This document shows positions 38,633 to 47,370 of a DNA stretch of 64,000 nt, piece after piece; the first letter of the stretch is position 1; each line of letters opens with the position of its first letter. The position numbers and the translations under genes were made by a program. This stretch comes from Glycomyces paridis (lineage in GTDB: Bacteria > Actinomycetota > Actinomycetes > Mycobacteriales > Micromonosporaceae). Where the stretch lies: NCBI RefSeq assembly GCF_004912155.1, contig NZ_STGX01000020.1, forward strand, positions 1-64,000, given 5' to 3'. Under the pieces are notes generated by a model. The model was not told the origin of the DNA, searched no databases, and saw only the letters and a program-made list of their open reading frames with translations.

Positions 38633-41209
38633 TTGACCTGGCGGACCGAACTCGAACGCGCCGCCGCGCGACTGCGCGAGGCCGGCGGGTCCGCCGACCG
38701 GGCCGAACGCCTGCTCGCCGCCTCCGCCTCGCTGCTGGCCGCCGACGACACCGAGCGCCGCCGCGCCGACCTCGTCGCCCGACTGCGCACCGCCGCGGCC
38801 GCCGCCGCCACCGGCTGGCTCGGCGACGACCTCGCCGCCGCCCCGACCGACACGCCCCTGTGGACGGACGAGCCCGCGAGCGCCGGACTGCGCGTCGGCA
38901 CCGCCCTGCTCGACGGGCCCGAGGACGACGGCGCCCCCGCGTTCCCCGCCGTCGCGGGCCTCCTCGGCAAGGGCCACCTCGTGTGCGACGGCGACGCCGC
39001 CGACCCGCGCGTCGCCGGCATGATCCAGTCCCTGCTCGTGCGCGTCACCGCCGCCCACCCCAACCTCGAACTCAGCCTCGTCGACGGCGTCACCCTCGGC
39101 CAGGTCTTCGCGCCCGCCACCGCACTCGTGGACGCCGGGATCGCCCAGCCCGTGGCCACCGACCACCTCGCGCTCGGGCGCCTCCTCACCGCCGCCGAGA
39201 AGCGCCTCACCGAACTGCGCGACGTCGCCGCCCGCGGCCAGTCGATCGCCGACCGGCCCTACCACCTCATCGTCATCGCCGGGCTCCCGCCGGAGGTCGG
39301 CAAGTCCATGCGCGAGCGCCTCGCCGCCCTCGCCCACGCCGGGCCCGCCGCCCGCTGCCACCTCGTCCTGTGCGGCTGGCGCAACACCCCGCACCGCGAG
39401 GCGCTCCCCGCGATCGAGCACGCGACCTACCTCGCCTGCGACGAGGAGACCGCCCGCCTCGGGACCCTCCCGCTGCCGGTGCGCCTCGACGCGCCCCCGA
39501 CTCCCGCGCTCGCCCGCGCCGTCTTCGGCGCCCGCGCCCGCCAGCGCCGCGAGGCCGGGGAGCTGTCGGTGGCCGACCTGGTACCCGCGGAGCTGTGGAC
39601 GGCGTCGAGCCGGGACGGCCTGACCACGGTGATCGGCCGCGACCAGGCCGGCGCGTCCACGGGCGGAGACGTCGAGGTCTCCTTCGACGACGCGACGCCG
39701 CACTGGCTCATCGGGGGGCGCACCGGCGGCGGCAAGACCGTGTTCCTGCTCGACGTGCTCTACGGGCTGGCGACGCGGTACTCCCCCGACGAGCTGGAGC
39801 TGTACCTGCTGGACTTCAAGGAGGGCGTCTCGTTCACCGAGTTCACGCCCTCGGGACTGGACCCGTCGTGGATTCCGCACGTCAGGGCGGTGGGTGTGGA
39901 GTCCGACCGCGAGTACGGGGTGGCGGTGCTGGGCGCGCTGCGCGCGGAGCTGAGCCGCCGCGCGGGACTGATGAAGCGGGCCGGGGCGACGCGGCTGGCG
40001 CGGCTGCGGGAGCTGCGCCCGGAGGTGCGGCTGCCGCGGATCGTAGCGGTGGTGGACGAGTTCCACGTGCTGTTCGCCGGGAACGACCGGCTGGCGGGCG
40101 AGGCGGTCGCGCACCTGGAGGAGCTGGCGCGCAAGGGCCGCTCGTACGGGGTGCACCTGGTGCTGGCGAGCCAGACGATCTCGGGCATCGAGGCGCTGTA
40201 CTCCAAGAAGGACTCGATCTTCGGGCAGTTCCCGCTGCGCGTGGCGCTGCCGGGCGCGAAGCACCTGCTGGACGAGGGGAACGACGCGGCGGACGGTATC
40301 GGCGTGGGCCAGGCGGTCCTCAACGACGCGGGGGGCATCAGGGGCCGCAACCGGACCTGCCGGTTCCCGGACGCGTCGAGCGCGGAGGACCTGCTGGCGC
40401 AGCTGCGGCACCGGTTGTGGGAGCGGCGCGGCTCGGACGACGAGCCGGTCGTCTTCCGCGGCTTCGACGAGCAGCATCTGACCGGGGACCCGTCGTTCGC
40501 GGCGTTGCGGGCGACGCACGCGCCGCGCGCCCTGCTGGGCCGGGCGGTGGACGTGCGGATGTCCACGGTGGGCTACCAGTTCGACCGCAGTCCGGGCCGG
40601 CACCTGGCGGTGCTGGGCACGTCGATCGTCGCGGCGGACGTGCTCGCGGCGGCGGCGCTGTCGCTGGGGCGCCAGCACGAGCCGGGGTCGGTGGTCTTCG
40701 AGGTCGCGGCGACCGCGGCGGGCGCCGAGGAGATCGCGGCCGCGGTCGCGCAGAGCCTCGCGGCCGAGGGCCACGAGTGCCGTGCGCCGCAGCCGGGTTC
40801 GATCTTGGCGGGTCCGCGGGAGAAGCCGACGTACCTGGTGTGGTTCGGGGCCGACGGGGCGGACGGGCAGCCCGCGGCGCTGCGGCGCCTGCTGCTGCAC
40901 GGCCCGGCCGACGGCGTGCACCTGCTGGGCTGGTGGCGCGGAGCAAGGCGTTTCCTGGACGACATAGGCGGCTCGACGGGCCGCGAGAGTTGCGCGGGGG
41001 TGGTGGCGCTGAACATCGCGGCGAACGACCTCGCGGCGATCACGGGCGGGTACGACCGGTCGTGGGAGGCGCGGGCGAACCGGTGCCTGGTCATCGACCG
41101 GCACGCGGGGACCGAAACGCTGGCGGTGCCGTACGTGCGGCCCGGCCGGCTCGACGAGGGACTTGAGGACGGCGCGGCCGAGCCGCTGCGCGGGGAGGCG
41201 GCCCGATGA
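38633..41209 (+). CDS. EccC-like FtsK/SpoIIIE ATPase with three ATPase-like modules
   Basis: An 858-residue soluble protein. Residues 1-60 look coiled-coil. A first FtsK-like module without P-loop is at about 105-290 (HLIVIAGLPPEVGKS); the middle module (about 335-600) has Walker A GGRTGGGKT at 361-369 and Walker B VAVVDEF at 471-477; a third module (about 640-850) starts GRHLAVLGTSIVAAD, where the P-loop is lost. Only the centre can bind ATP normally. This is the layout of T7SS EccC, but there is no membrane segment or WXG100 gene nearby. TTG start at 38633 follows TAGGAGG by four bases of spacing. Overlaps the next gene by four bases. Confidence 0.85.
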   Translation: MTWRTELERAAARLREAGGSADRAERLLAASASLLAADDTERRRADLVARLRTAAAAAATGWLGDDLAAAPTDTPLWTDEPASAGLRVGTALLDGPEDDGAPAFPAVAGLLGKGHLVCDGDAADPRVAGMIQSLLVRVTAAHPNLELSLVDGVTLGQVFAPATALVDAGIAQPVATDHLALGRLLTAAEKRLTELRDVAARGQSIADRPYHLIVIAGLPPEVGKSMRERLAALAHAGPAARCHLVLCGWRNTPHREALPAIEHATYLACDEETARLGTLPLPVRLDAPPTPALARAVFGARARQRREAGELSVADLVPAELWTASSRDGLTTVIGRDQAGASTGGDVEVSFDDATPHWLIGGRTGGGKTVFLLDVLYGLATRYSPDELELYLLDFKEGVSFTEFTPSGLDPSWIPHVRAVGVESDREYGVAVLGALRAELSRRAGLMKRAGATRLARLRELRPEVRLPRIVAVVDEFHVLFAGNDRLAGEAVAHLEELARKGRSYGVHLVLASQTISGIEALYSKKDSIFGQFPLRVALPGAKHLLDEGNDAADGIGVGQAVLNDAGGIRGRNRTCRFPDASSAEDLLAQLRHRLWERRGSDDEPVVFRGFDEQHLTGDPSFAALRATHAPRALLGRAVDVRMSTVGYQFDRSPGRHLAVLGTSIVAADVLAAAALSLGRQHEPGSVVFEVAATAAGAEEIAAAVAQSLAAEGHECRAPQPGSILAGPREKPTYLVWFGADGADGQPAALRRLLLHGPADGVHLLGWWRGARRFLDDIGGSTGRESCAGVVALNIAANDLAAITGGYDRSWEARANRCLVIDRHAGTETLAVPYVRPGRLDEGLEDGAAEPLRGEAAR

Positions 41210-41838
41210 GCCTGAGCGCCTATGAGGACCTGGTGCACGAGCTGGCGCGCCTGGACGCGGACGCGGCGGCGAGCGGGGCGCAGGCGTCCCGGCGCCTGGC
41301 GCGGCGGCGCGAGGCCCTGAGCTCAGTGCGGTCCGATCTGGACGAGCAGACCGGCGCGCTCGCGGAGCTGTCGGCGTCCCTGCGCCACACCGCCCCCGAC
41401 TTCACGCCCGAGCCCGCCGAAGGCGAGGACGTCGACGAGGTGCTGGCGCGGGCGCGGGAGTCGTTGCGGGAGGCCGAATCCGCGCGCGTGGCGACGGTGC
41501 GGGCCGCGCAGCGCCCCACGATGCTGCCGAAGGCCCACCACGTCGTGCGGGAGCTGCTCCTGTACGGCGGCAGCATGATCGCCTGCCTCGCCGTGCAGTT
41601 CGCGTATCTGGCGGCGGCGGGCGGGATCGGAGGGAGCTGGTGGATCGTGTTCCTACCGCCGGTGGGGGCGACGCTGGTGGGGTATCTGCTGGTCGGAGCC
41701 GCGAACCGGCCCCGGTTGCCGCTGTTGGACCGGGAGGGCAGGCCCGTCAAGGCGGTCGTTCCGCACAACCCGCGTCTGGGAGTGACTCTCGCGGTCTGCA
41801 CAATGGCGCTGTTCGCCTATTTCGCGTTCTTCGCTTAG
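41206..41838 (+). CDS. Coiled-coil membrane protein of the FtsK-like cluster
   Basis: A 210-residue protein. The first 115 residues are charged and helical (about 5-60 and 85-105, coiled-coil-like); then come three hydrophobic segments at about 119-135, 144-165 and 190-209. Its ATG overlaps the stop of the FtsK-like gene, so it is the prime candidate to anchor that soluble ATPase to the membrane. No family recognised. Confidence 0.75.
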   Translation: MSLSAYEDLVHELARLDADAAASGAQASRRLARRREALSSVRSDLDEQTGALAELSASLRHTAPDFTPEPAEGEDVDEVLARARESLREAESARVATVRAAQRPTMLPKAHHVVRELLLYGGSMIACLAVQFAYLAAAGGIGGSWWIVFLPPVGATLVGYLLVGAANRPRLPLLDREGRPVKAVVPHNPRLGVTLAVCTMALFAYFAFFA

Positions 41839-41859
41839 AACTGCTTGGAGGAACCACCC

Positions 41860-42300
41860 GTGGGTTTCGTGCTGCCTCTCCTCGTCGCCGCCGTAGGCGT
41901 GTGGATCGCCTTCTCGATCGTCGTGTGGGCCACCGGCCGCGACACGCTCCTGGACCTCTCGCCGGCCGGCGCCCCACCCGGCCTGGGCGAGGGGGAGCCG
42001 GTGGACGAGTCCGCGATCGCGTCGGTCAGGTTCGACACCGGTCTGCGCGGCTACCGCACCACGCAGGTCGACGCCGCCCTCAACCGCCTGGCCTGGGAGA
42101 TCGGCCGCAAGGACGAGCAACTGGCGGTGCTGCGCTCGCGCCTTGAGGACGCGGGCCTCGACGCCGCGGCCGAATCCGCGCCGGAGTCGGTCGACTCGGC
42201 ACCGGTCGACCCCGCCGCGGTCGACGCTGACGCCGATGCGGCCGAACGTGAGGCAGGGCGCGAGGATTCAGGTGGGACGGCGCCGCGCGACGACGCGTGA
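41860..42300 (+). CDS. One-TM protein with DivIVA-like domain (Rv1209-like)
   Basis: A 146-residue protein: membrane helix at about 3-24 (VLPLLVAAVGVWIAFSIVVW), linker, then a DivIVA-type motif RFDTGLRGYRTTQVDAALNRL at about 64-84 followed by a coiled coil and an acidic tail. DivIVA proteins organise growth at poles and septa. GGAGGA at 41847-41852 fixes the GTG at 41860. The arrangement matches mycobacterial Rv1209, located between folP2 and the DUF3117 gene. Confidence 0.78.
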   Translation: MGFVLPLLVAAVGVWIAFSIVVWATGRDTLLDLSPAGAPPGLGEGEPVDESAIASVRFDTGLRGYRTTQVDAALNRLAWEIGRKDEQLAVLRSRLEDAGLDAAAESAPESVDSAPVDPAAVDADADAAEREAGREDSGGTAPRDDA

Positions 42301-42312
42301 TGGGATGTCCCC

Positions 42313-42828
42313 ATGCGTTATTGGCTGCTGGTGTTGGACGACGACGAGTACTCAGAGCAACAGGCGTACGAGGTCGCGGCGGTGACGCCGTCCGCGGCCC
42401 CGCCCGAGGGGGCAGGGGACGGCGACGAGGTCGCGCTGGCCGGGCCCGAGGGCGTGTTCGCGCTCGGGGCGGTGGAGCGCGGGGCCGTGGCCTACCGCCG
42501 CCGCCTGGAGGAGCCCGCGAAGACCGTCGCGGCGCCCGGCGCCGACGGCGGGGAGGACCCGGCCGCGGGCTGGGCCGCGCTCAACCCGGACTCGTGGGAG
42601 GACCTCGTCCGTTCGCTGCCGGTGCCCGAGCGGCGCAGCGACTGGCTCGTGACGCTCTCGATGCCGATCGAGGCGGTCGACAAGGCCGAGGCGGTGCGCC
42701 AGTTCTGGTCGTACATCCGGTCGCTGGGCCCCAAGGAGCTGCCGACGTTCGTCTCTCCGTACGGACGGGAGATTGAGGGCACTTCATTCCTTTTGGGGGT
42801 CGAGCACGAGCAGGACCCGGAGGAGTAG
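42313..42828 (+). CDS. Hypothetical protein, 171 aa
   Basis: Unrecognised acidic cytoplasmic protein, beginning RYWLLVLDDDEYSEQQAYEV, with a disordered Gly/Ala/Glu-rich middle and a more ordered end (RSDWLVTLSMPIEAVDKAEAV, VSPYGREIEGTSFLLGVE). It follows the DivIVA-like gene by 12 bases and is probably the last gene of the FtsK-like operon. No domain is identified. Confidence 0.7.
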   Translation: MRYWLLVLDDDEYSEQQAYEVAAVTPSAAPPEGAGDGDEVALAGPEGVFALGAVERGAVAYRRRLEEPAKTVAAPGADGGEDPAAGWAALNPDSWEDLVRSLPVPERRSDWLVTLSMPIEAVDKAEAVRQFWSYIRSLGPKELPTFVSPYGREIEGTSFLLGVEHEQDPEE

Positions 42829-43011
42829 GCAGCGTCCGTCACTGCCGCTCAAGACAAATCACACAAGTCGCAAACGACCTTTTTGGTCGATTTCTCCGCA
42901 ACTTTGTCACATACTCGGAGGGGCGAGTTGGCCTTCGCCCACGTCATCGGGGAAACTTGATCTAGCAACGTCGAGTCGCAACCTGCGACCCTGGATCGAG
43001 GGGAGACCAAA
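42829..43011. promoter_or_regulatory. Relatively AT-rich leader before the DUF3117 gene
   Basis: No gene. CGACC-TTTTT-GGTCG at 42875-42889 is a weak hairpin that may end the upstream operon. CATACT near 42910 with TTGTCA just upstream and TTGATC near 42957 are promoter-like words, but no unique promoter can be assigned. GAGGGGAGACC is the SD for the next gene. Confidence 0.35.
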
Positions 43012-43179
43012 ATGGCGGCCATGAAACCGCGGACTGGCGACGGCCCACTTGAGGTGACGCAGGAGGGCCGCGGCATCATCATGCGAGTTCCGCTCGAAGG
43101 CGGTGGGCGACTGGTCGTGGAGATGACTCCGGAAGAAGCCGAAACGCTCAACAAAGAGCTCCAGGGAGCGTTGGAGTAG
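43012..43179 (+). CDS. DUF3117 protein, 55 aa
   Basis: A 55-residue protein beginning MAAMKPRTGDGPLEVTQEG, with GRGIIMRVPLEGGGRLVVEM and ending in a short helix. It is the near-invariant actinobacterial DUF3117 family (Rv1211 in M. tuberculosis); function unknown, probably a small beta-rich cytosolic protein. GAGGGGAG lies about eight bases upstream. Own terminator at 43235 suggests a separate, probably highly expressed transcript. Confidence 0.9.
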   Translation: MAAMKPRTGDGPLEVTQEGRGIIMRVPLEGGGRLVVEMTPEEAETLNKELQGALE

Positions 43180-43234
43180 GCCTCCTTCGCGGCACCACCC
43201 CGCGGGCGGTCACCCCACCGCCGCATCGACCTGG

Positions 43235-43272
43235 GAGTTCGCCTCGGGCCCGTCCGAGGCGAACTCTCTTTT
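43235..43272 (+). terminator. Intrinsic terminator after the DUF3117 gene
   Basis: A perfect 13-bp stem (43235-43247 with 43254-43266), loop of six bases, followed by TCTTTT. This is the most classical rho-independent terminator in the window. Confidence 0.85.
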
Positions 43273-43372
43273 GCGTACCCGGGGCCGGACGCGCACCGGT
43301 CCCGGACCGCCCGGCACGGGCCGGAATCGCGGGGCACGCGAAGGAGCGGCGAAACCGGCATAGACTCGCCCC

Positions 43373-44659
43373 ATGACTTCCGGCACCCAGCCGCCCCAGG
43401 CAGATCCGGGCAATCACCAGACGAACCCTCCGCAGTGGCACGCGCCCGCGGCGCCGACCGCTCCGGCGGCCCCTGCGTCCCAGTGGTGGCACCCGCAGGC
43501 GGAGGCCGACCCCTGGCGGGACCCTCACAGCCGCGCCGTCATCGAGACCCGCCCGGCCTCCGGCGCGCCCCCGGTCGAACCGCTCCCGGCCCCCGCCGCC
43601 TCGCCCGCGCGGCCCGCGCTCGGCCTCGTGGTCGCCGTCTCGGCCGTCACCGCGCTCATCGCCGGGACGCTCGGCGCGGCCCTCGGCGTCTGGGCCACCC
43701 GCACCGACACGATCGGCGGCACCGTGAGCGGCGCCGAGCCGCAGACCGAACGCGACCCCGAGTCCGTCGCGGGCGTCGTCGAGCAGATCATGCCCTCGGT
43801 CGTCACCGTCCTCACCGCCGACGGCGGCAACGGCTCGGGCTTCATCGTCTCCGACGACGGCTACCTCCTCACCAACCACCACGTGGTCGTCGGCGGCGGC
43901 ACCGAGGCCGCCGAGGAGCTCGAAGTGCTCTTCAGCGACGGCAGCGTCACCACCGCCGAGGTCATCGGCTCCGACGCCGACTCGGACGTGGCCGTCCTGC
44001 GCATCGAGGGCGACGAGCACCCGCCGATGGTCCTGGCCGACTCCGACCGCGTCGCCGTCGGCGACCCGGTCCTCGCCGTCGGCGCGCCCCTCGGGCTCTC
44101 CTCCACGGTCACCGAGGGGATCGTCTCGGCGATCGACCGGCCCGTGCTCACCGAGAACAACAACGGCGAGGTCGAGTCCGTCATGGCCGCGATCCAGACC
44201 GACGCGGCGATCAACCCCGGCAACTCCGGCGGCCCCCTCACCGACATCGCCGGGCAGGTCATCGGCATCAACACCGCCATCGCCTCCACCGCCGCCGAAG
44301 GCGAGGCCGGGAACATCGGCATCGGCTTCGCCATCCCGATCAACCAGGCCAAGCGCATCGCCGACGAGATCGTGGCGACCGGCTCGGCCACGCACACCGT
44401 GCTCGGCGCCGAACTCGGCGAGTCCGAACTCGGCGTCGGCGTCACCCTCAGCCGGATCGTCCCCGGTTCCCCCGCCGACGACGCCGGCCTTGAGGACGGC
44501 GACGTCCTCACCAGTTTCGACGGCAACACGATCACCGAGAACACCGAGCTCATCGCCCTCATCCGCAAGCTCGCGCCGGGCACGGTCGTCACCGTCGTCT
44601 ACGAGCGCGATGGCGAGGAGCACAGTGCCCAGGTCACGCTGGAAGCGGCGGCGGACTGA
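43373..44659 (+). CDS. htrA: HtrA-type serine protease with PDZ domain
   Basis: A 428-residue membrane-anchored protease. Residues 1-80 are a Pro/Ala-rich cytoplasmic region, 83-107 a membrane helix, about 135-320 the trypsin-like domain with catalytic His170 (TNHHVV), Asp205 (DADSDVAVL) and Ser285 (GNSGGP), and about 330-425 a PDZ domain. It degrades or refolds misfolded exported proteins outside the membrane. TAGACT (43361-43366) is six bases before the ATG (leaderless). In Mycobacterium sigE and rseA precede htrA; both are absent here. Confidence 0.94.
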   Translation: MTSGTQPPQADPGNHQTNPPQWHAPAAPTAPAAPASQWWHPQAEADPWRDPHSRAVIETRPASGAPPVEPLPAPAASPARPALGLVVAVSAVTALIAGTLGAALGVWATRTDTIGGTVSGAEPQTERDPESVAGVVEQIMPSVVTVLTADGGNGSGFIVSDDGYLLTNHHVVVGGGTEAAEELEVLFSDGSVTTAEVIGSDADSDVAVLRIEGDEHPPMVLADSDRVAVGDPVLAVGAPLGLSSTVTEGIVSAIDRPVLTENNNGEVESVMAAIQTDAAINPGNSGGPLTDIAGQVIGINTAIASTAAEGEAGNIGIGFAIPINQAKRIADEIVATGSATHTVLGAELGESELGVGVTLSRIVPGSPADDAGLEDGDVLTSFDGNTITENTELIALIRKLAPGTVVTVVYERDGEEHSAQVTLEAAAD

Positions 44660-44726
44660 CGTGGGAGTACGCTAGGCGGAGGTTTTTCAGGTATCAGTAG
44701 TCACAGTCGGTCATCGGAGGGTCAGC

Positions 44727-45200
44727 GTGTTCGGAGGCTTGGGCGGAACAGAGTTCCTGGTCATCATCCTCATCGCGATCTTCCTGTGGGGTCCCGACAA
44801 GCTGCCCAAGGCCCTCGCGAACCTGCGCCGGTTCATCTCCAAGGCCAGGAACATGGCCTCGAACGCCGCCGCGGACCTCAGTCGCGAGATCGGCACCGAC
44901 ATCCGGCCCGAGGACCTCAACCCCAAGACGTTCGTCCGCAAGCACATCCTGACCGAAGAGGACCAGGAGATGCTGACCAACCCGCTCAAGTCGACGATGC
45001 GCGACCTCCAGGACGGCACCAAGCCGCTCCAGCAGGGCCTCACCGACGCCACCCGCGACGTCGAGACCACGCGCCGCAGCGTCAACCGCGGCTCCATCAC
45101 ACGCGGGACGAACGGCTCGGCTGTGCCCGCCGCCGAGGACGCGGCGGCCCCCGCCGAGCGCACCCGCGGCCGCGCCGCCGACTTCGACGACGTCACCTGA
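44727..45200 (+). CDS. tatB: Sec-independent protein translocase subunit TatB
   Basis: A 157-residue protein with an N-terminal membrane helix containing Glu and the hinge (GGTEFLVIILIAIFLWGPDK), then an amphipathic helix LPKALANLRRFISKARNM and a long charged tail. TatB with TatC forms the receptor for twin-arginine signal peptides. GTG at 44727 follows GGAGGGTCAGC. It stands 67 bases after htrA, the order known from M. tuberculosis (Rv1223-Rv1224). Confidence 0.92.
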   Translation: MFGGLGGTEFLVIILIAIFLWGPDKLPKALANLRRFISKARNMASNAAADLSREIGTDIRPEDLNPKTFVRKHILTEEDQEMLTNPLKSTMRDLQDGTKPLQQGLTDATRDVETTRRSVNRGSITRGTNGSAVPAAEDAAAPAERTRGRAADFDDVT

Positions 45201-45239
45201 TCGGGGACACCTGTCGCAGGGCCCTGCGACACTGGCCCG

Positions 45240-45596
45240 ATGATCGGAAAATGGCACGGCCTCATCGTCAACTGCCCTGACGCCTCGGCGCTCGCCGAGT
45301 TCTACCAGGAGCTGCTGGGAATGGTCCGGGTGCAGGACGAGGGCGACTGGATCGTCATCGGCGACGCCCCCGACCGGCCCGGCGTGGCCTTCGAGCAGAT
45401 CGCGGACTACCGCCCGCCCACCTGGCCCTCCTCCGAGGTCCCGCAGCAGATGCACTTCGACGTGCGCGTGGACGACCTCGACACCGCCGAGACCGCGGTG
45501 CTCGCGCTCGGCGCGCGGCGCCTCGACGGCGGCGGCGAGACCTTCCGCGTGTACGCCGACCCCGCGGGCCACCCGTTCTGCCTCGTGCAGTTCTGA
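45240..45596 (+). CDS. Glyoxalase/VOC family protein
   Basis: A 118-residue single VOC (beta-alpha-beta-beta-beta twice) protein: WHGLIVNCPDASALAEFYQELLGM, MHFDVRVDDLDTAETAVLALGA and a final VYADPAGHPFCLVQF. This group has no assigned reaction; members include glyoxalases, dioxygenases and resistance proteins. A GACACT hexamer six bases before the ATG may be a leaderless -10. Confidence 0.85.
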   Translation: MIGKWHGLIVNCPDASALAEFYQELLGMVRVQDEGDWIVIGDAPDRPGVAFEQIADYRPPTWPSSEVPQQMHFDVRVDDLDTAETAVLALGARRLDGGGETFRVYADPAGHPFCLVQF

Positions 45597-45608
45597 GCGC
45601 ACGCGAAA

Positions 45609-45634
45609 GCGGCGCGGACCGGAGTCCGCGCCGC
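45609..45634. terminator. Bidirectional hairpin with CGGA loop
   Basis: An 11-bp perfect stem (45609-45619 with 45624-45634) with a 4-base loop lies between two convergent genes. Confidence 0.75.
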
Positions 45635-45660
45635 CTCGAAACCGTGCGATGGAACGCGGG

Positions 45661-46167
45661 CTACATGCCCGAGCCGGCCATGCCGATCGTCGCCGCGCCG
45701 CTGAGGTACAGGATGATCCACAGCGAAGCCCAGGCGAGCTCGATGATGCCCAGGACGAGGCCGGTGATCGCCATGCCCTTGCCGCCGGCCTGGCCCGCGT
45801 TGACCTTCTTGATGGCCACGCCGCCCATGACCGCGGCGAGGATGCCGCAGACGAAGTTGACGAAGGGGACGCAGAAGAGCGCCACGGCGATGATGCCGAG
45901 CACCATCGAGGCCACCGACAGGCCCTTGGGCAGCTGCGGGCCGTAGGGGCCCGGGGCGGCGCCGTACGGCGGCGGGTAGCCGGGCGCGGGGGGCGGCAGC
46001 TGCGGTGCCGCGCCGTAGGGCTGCGGCTGCGAGGGCTGGCCGTAGCCGGGCTGCTGCGGTTGCGGGCTGTAGCCGGGCTGCTGCGGCTGGGAACCGGGCT
46101 GGCTGCCGTACGGGTCGTACTGGAAGCCGCCCTGGCCGGACGGGTCCGGGTTCGGAGGATAAGTCAT
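45661..46167 (-). CDS. DUF4190 membrane protein with Pro/Gln/Gly-rich head
   Basis: A 168-residue protein: an 80-residue low-complexity head rich in Pro, Gln, Gly and Tyr (QQPGYSPQPQQPGY repeats), then two membrane helices, each preceded by a conserved Gly/Leu motif (KGLSVASMVLGIIAVALF and KGMAITGLVLGIIELAW). This is the DUF4190 hairpin common in actinobacteria; function unknown. Confidence 0.85.
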   Translation of the reverse strand: MTYPPNPDPSGQGGFQYDPYGSQPGSQPQQPGYSPQPQQPGYGQPSQPQPYGAAPQLPPPAPGYPPPYGAAPGPYGPQLPKGLSVASMVLGIIAVALFCVPFVNFVCGILAAVMGGVAIKKVNAGQAGGKGMAITGLVLGIIELAWASLWIILYLSGAATIGMAGSGM

Positions 46168-46278
46168 CGCTGCTTGCTCTCTGCTCGGGCGGAAACGGCG
46201 TGGGGAGGTTCACGATAGCCGACTCGCGCCAGCGGACGGTGACGAGGCCGGTTCGCGATTCACGGTTCGGGAAGGCGC

Positions 46279-47370
46279 TCAGCCGCGGGTCTGGACCCGT
46301 CCTCTGAGCACGATCAGTGCCGGTTCGCGGACCGCGGCGAGGTCGGCGCGCGGATCGCGGTCGTACACGACCACGTCCCCCAGATCGGCCGGGAGGCCGA
46401 GCCATTCGCGGGCGCGCCAAGACGAGGCCGCGAGCACGTCGGCGACCGGGAGGCCCGCCTTCTCGTGCAGCAGCAGCATCTCCTCGGCGGCCAGGCCGTG
46501 GTCGATCCCGCCGCCCGCGTCGGTGCCGAGGTAGACCGGCACGCCCGCCTCCCAGGCCGAGCGCACGACCCCGGGAAAGCCGGCCTTGAGGCGGCGCATG
46601 TGGTCGGCGTAGCGGGGGAACTTCGCGTCGGCTCCCGCGGCGATGTCCTCGAAGGTCTCGATGTTGATCATGGTGGGCACCAGCGCGATCCCGCGCGCGG
46701 CCATGCGGTCGAGCAGGTCCGGGTCGAGCCCGGTGCCGTGCTCGATCGAGTCGGCCCCCGCCTCCACGACGCAGGCCGCGGCCTCCTCGGAGAAGGTGTG
46801 GACGGCGACCTTCGCGCCCTCGGCCTGCGCGGCGCGGATCGCCCCGGCGAGCACCTCGGGCTCGAAGGAGGGCGCGAGGTCGCCGCGCGAGCGGTCGATC
46901 CAGTCCCCCACGAGCTTCACCCAGCCGTCCCCGAGCTTCGCCTGCCGCGCCAGCGCGCCCGCGACCTCCTCGGGTTCGCATTCGAGGCCGATGCCGCGCA
47001 GGTAGCGCCTGGAGGCGGCGACGTGGTGCCCGGCGCGGACGAGGCGCGGGACGCCGTCCTCGCCGACGAGTTCGGGATACGGGTAGGGCGACCCGGCGTC
47101 GCGGATGGCGAGCACCCCCGCGTCGCGGTCGGTGCGCGCGAGGGCGCGCGCCTCCTCGACGCTCTCGATGGGCGCGGCGCCCCGGCGGATGCCGATGTGG
47201 CAGTGCGCGTCGACCAGGCCCGGCAGGGCGTACCCGGAGGTGGCGACGGTGCGCGCGCCGGGCACGGGCTCGAAGCCGAGGCGGTCGCCGTCGATGTAGA
47301 GGTCGCGCACTGTGTCGTCGGGAAGCCAGACGACGCGAAGGTGAAGCGGCTGGTGCGGTTGCGGTGTCAT
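46279..47370 (-). CDS. Amidohydrolase (imidazolonepropionase-like)
   Basis: A 363-residue metal-dependent hydrolase. Metal ligands: HxH in VDAHCHIG, Lys in GWVKLVGDW, His in KVAVHTFSEE and SIEHGTG, and Asp in LGTDAGGG. The composite beta-sandwich residues flank the barrel. Members hydrolyse cyclic amides or dipeptides; substrate unknown. ATG at 47370 follows GCGAGGCG; the open frame to 47502 adds an unsupported extension. Confidence 0.88.
   Translation of the reverse strand: MTPQPHQPLHLRVVWLPDDTVRDLYIDGDRLGFEPVPGARTVATSGYALPGLVDAHCHIGIRRGAAPIESVEEARALARTDRDAGVLAIRDAGSPYPYPELVGEDGVPRLVRAGHHVAASRRYLRGIGLECEPEEVAGALARQAKLGDGWVKLVGDWIDRSRGDLAPSFEPEVLAGAIRAAQAEGAKVAVHTFSEEAAACVVEAGADSIEHGTGLDPDLLDRMAARGIALVPTMINIETFEDIAAGADAKFPRYADHMRRLKAGFPGVVRSAWEAGVPVYLGTDAGGGIDHGLAAEEMLLLHEKAGLPVADVLAASSWRAREWLGLPADLGDVVVYDRDPRADLAAVREPALIVLRGRVQTRG

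Noticed and set aside
38633-41209. Calling this gene ftsK, the chromosome translocase
   Set aside because: It lacks the N-terminal membrane helices and the C-terminal gamma domain of FtsK and has degenerate flanking ATPase modules.
42875-42889. CGACC-TTTTT-GGTCG as an intrinsic terminator after the FtsK-like operon
   Set aside because: The stem is only 5 bp and the T run is in the loop rather than after the stem; recorded only as part of the leader description.
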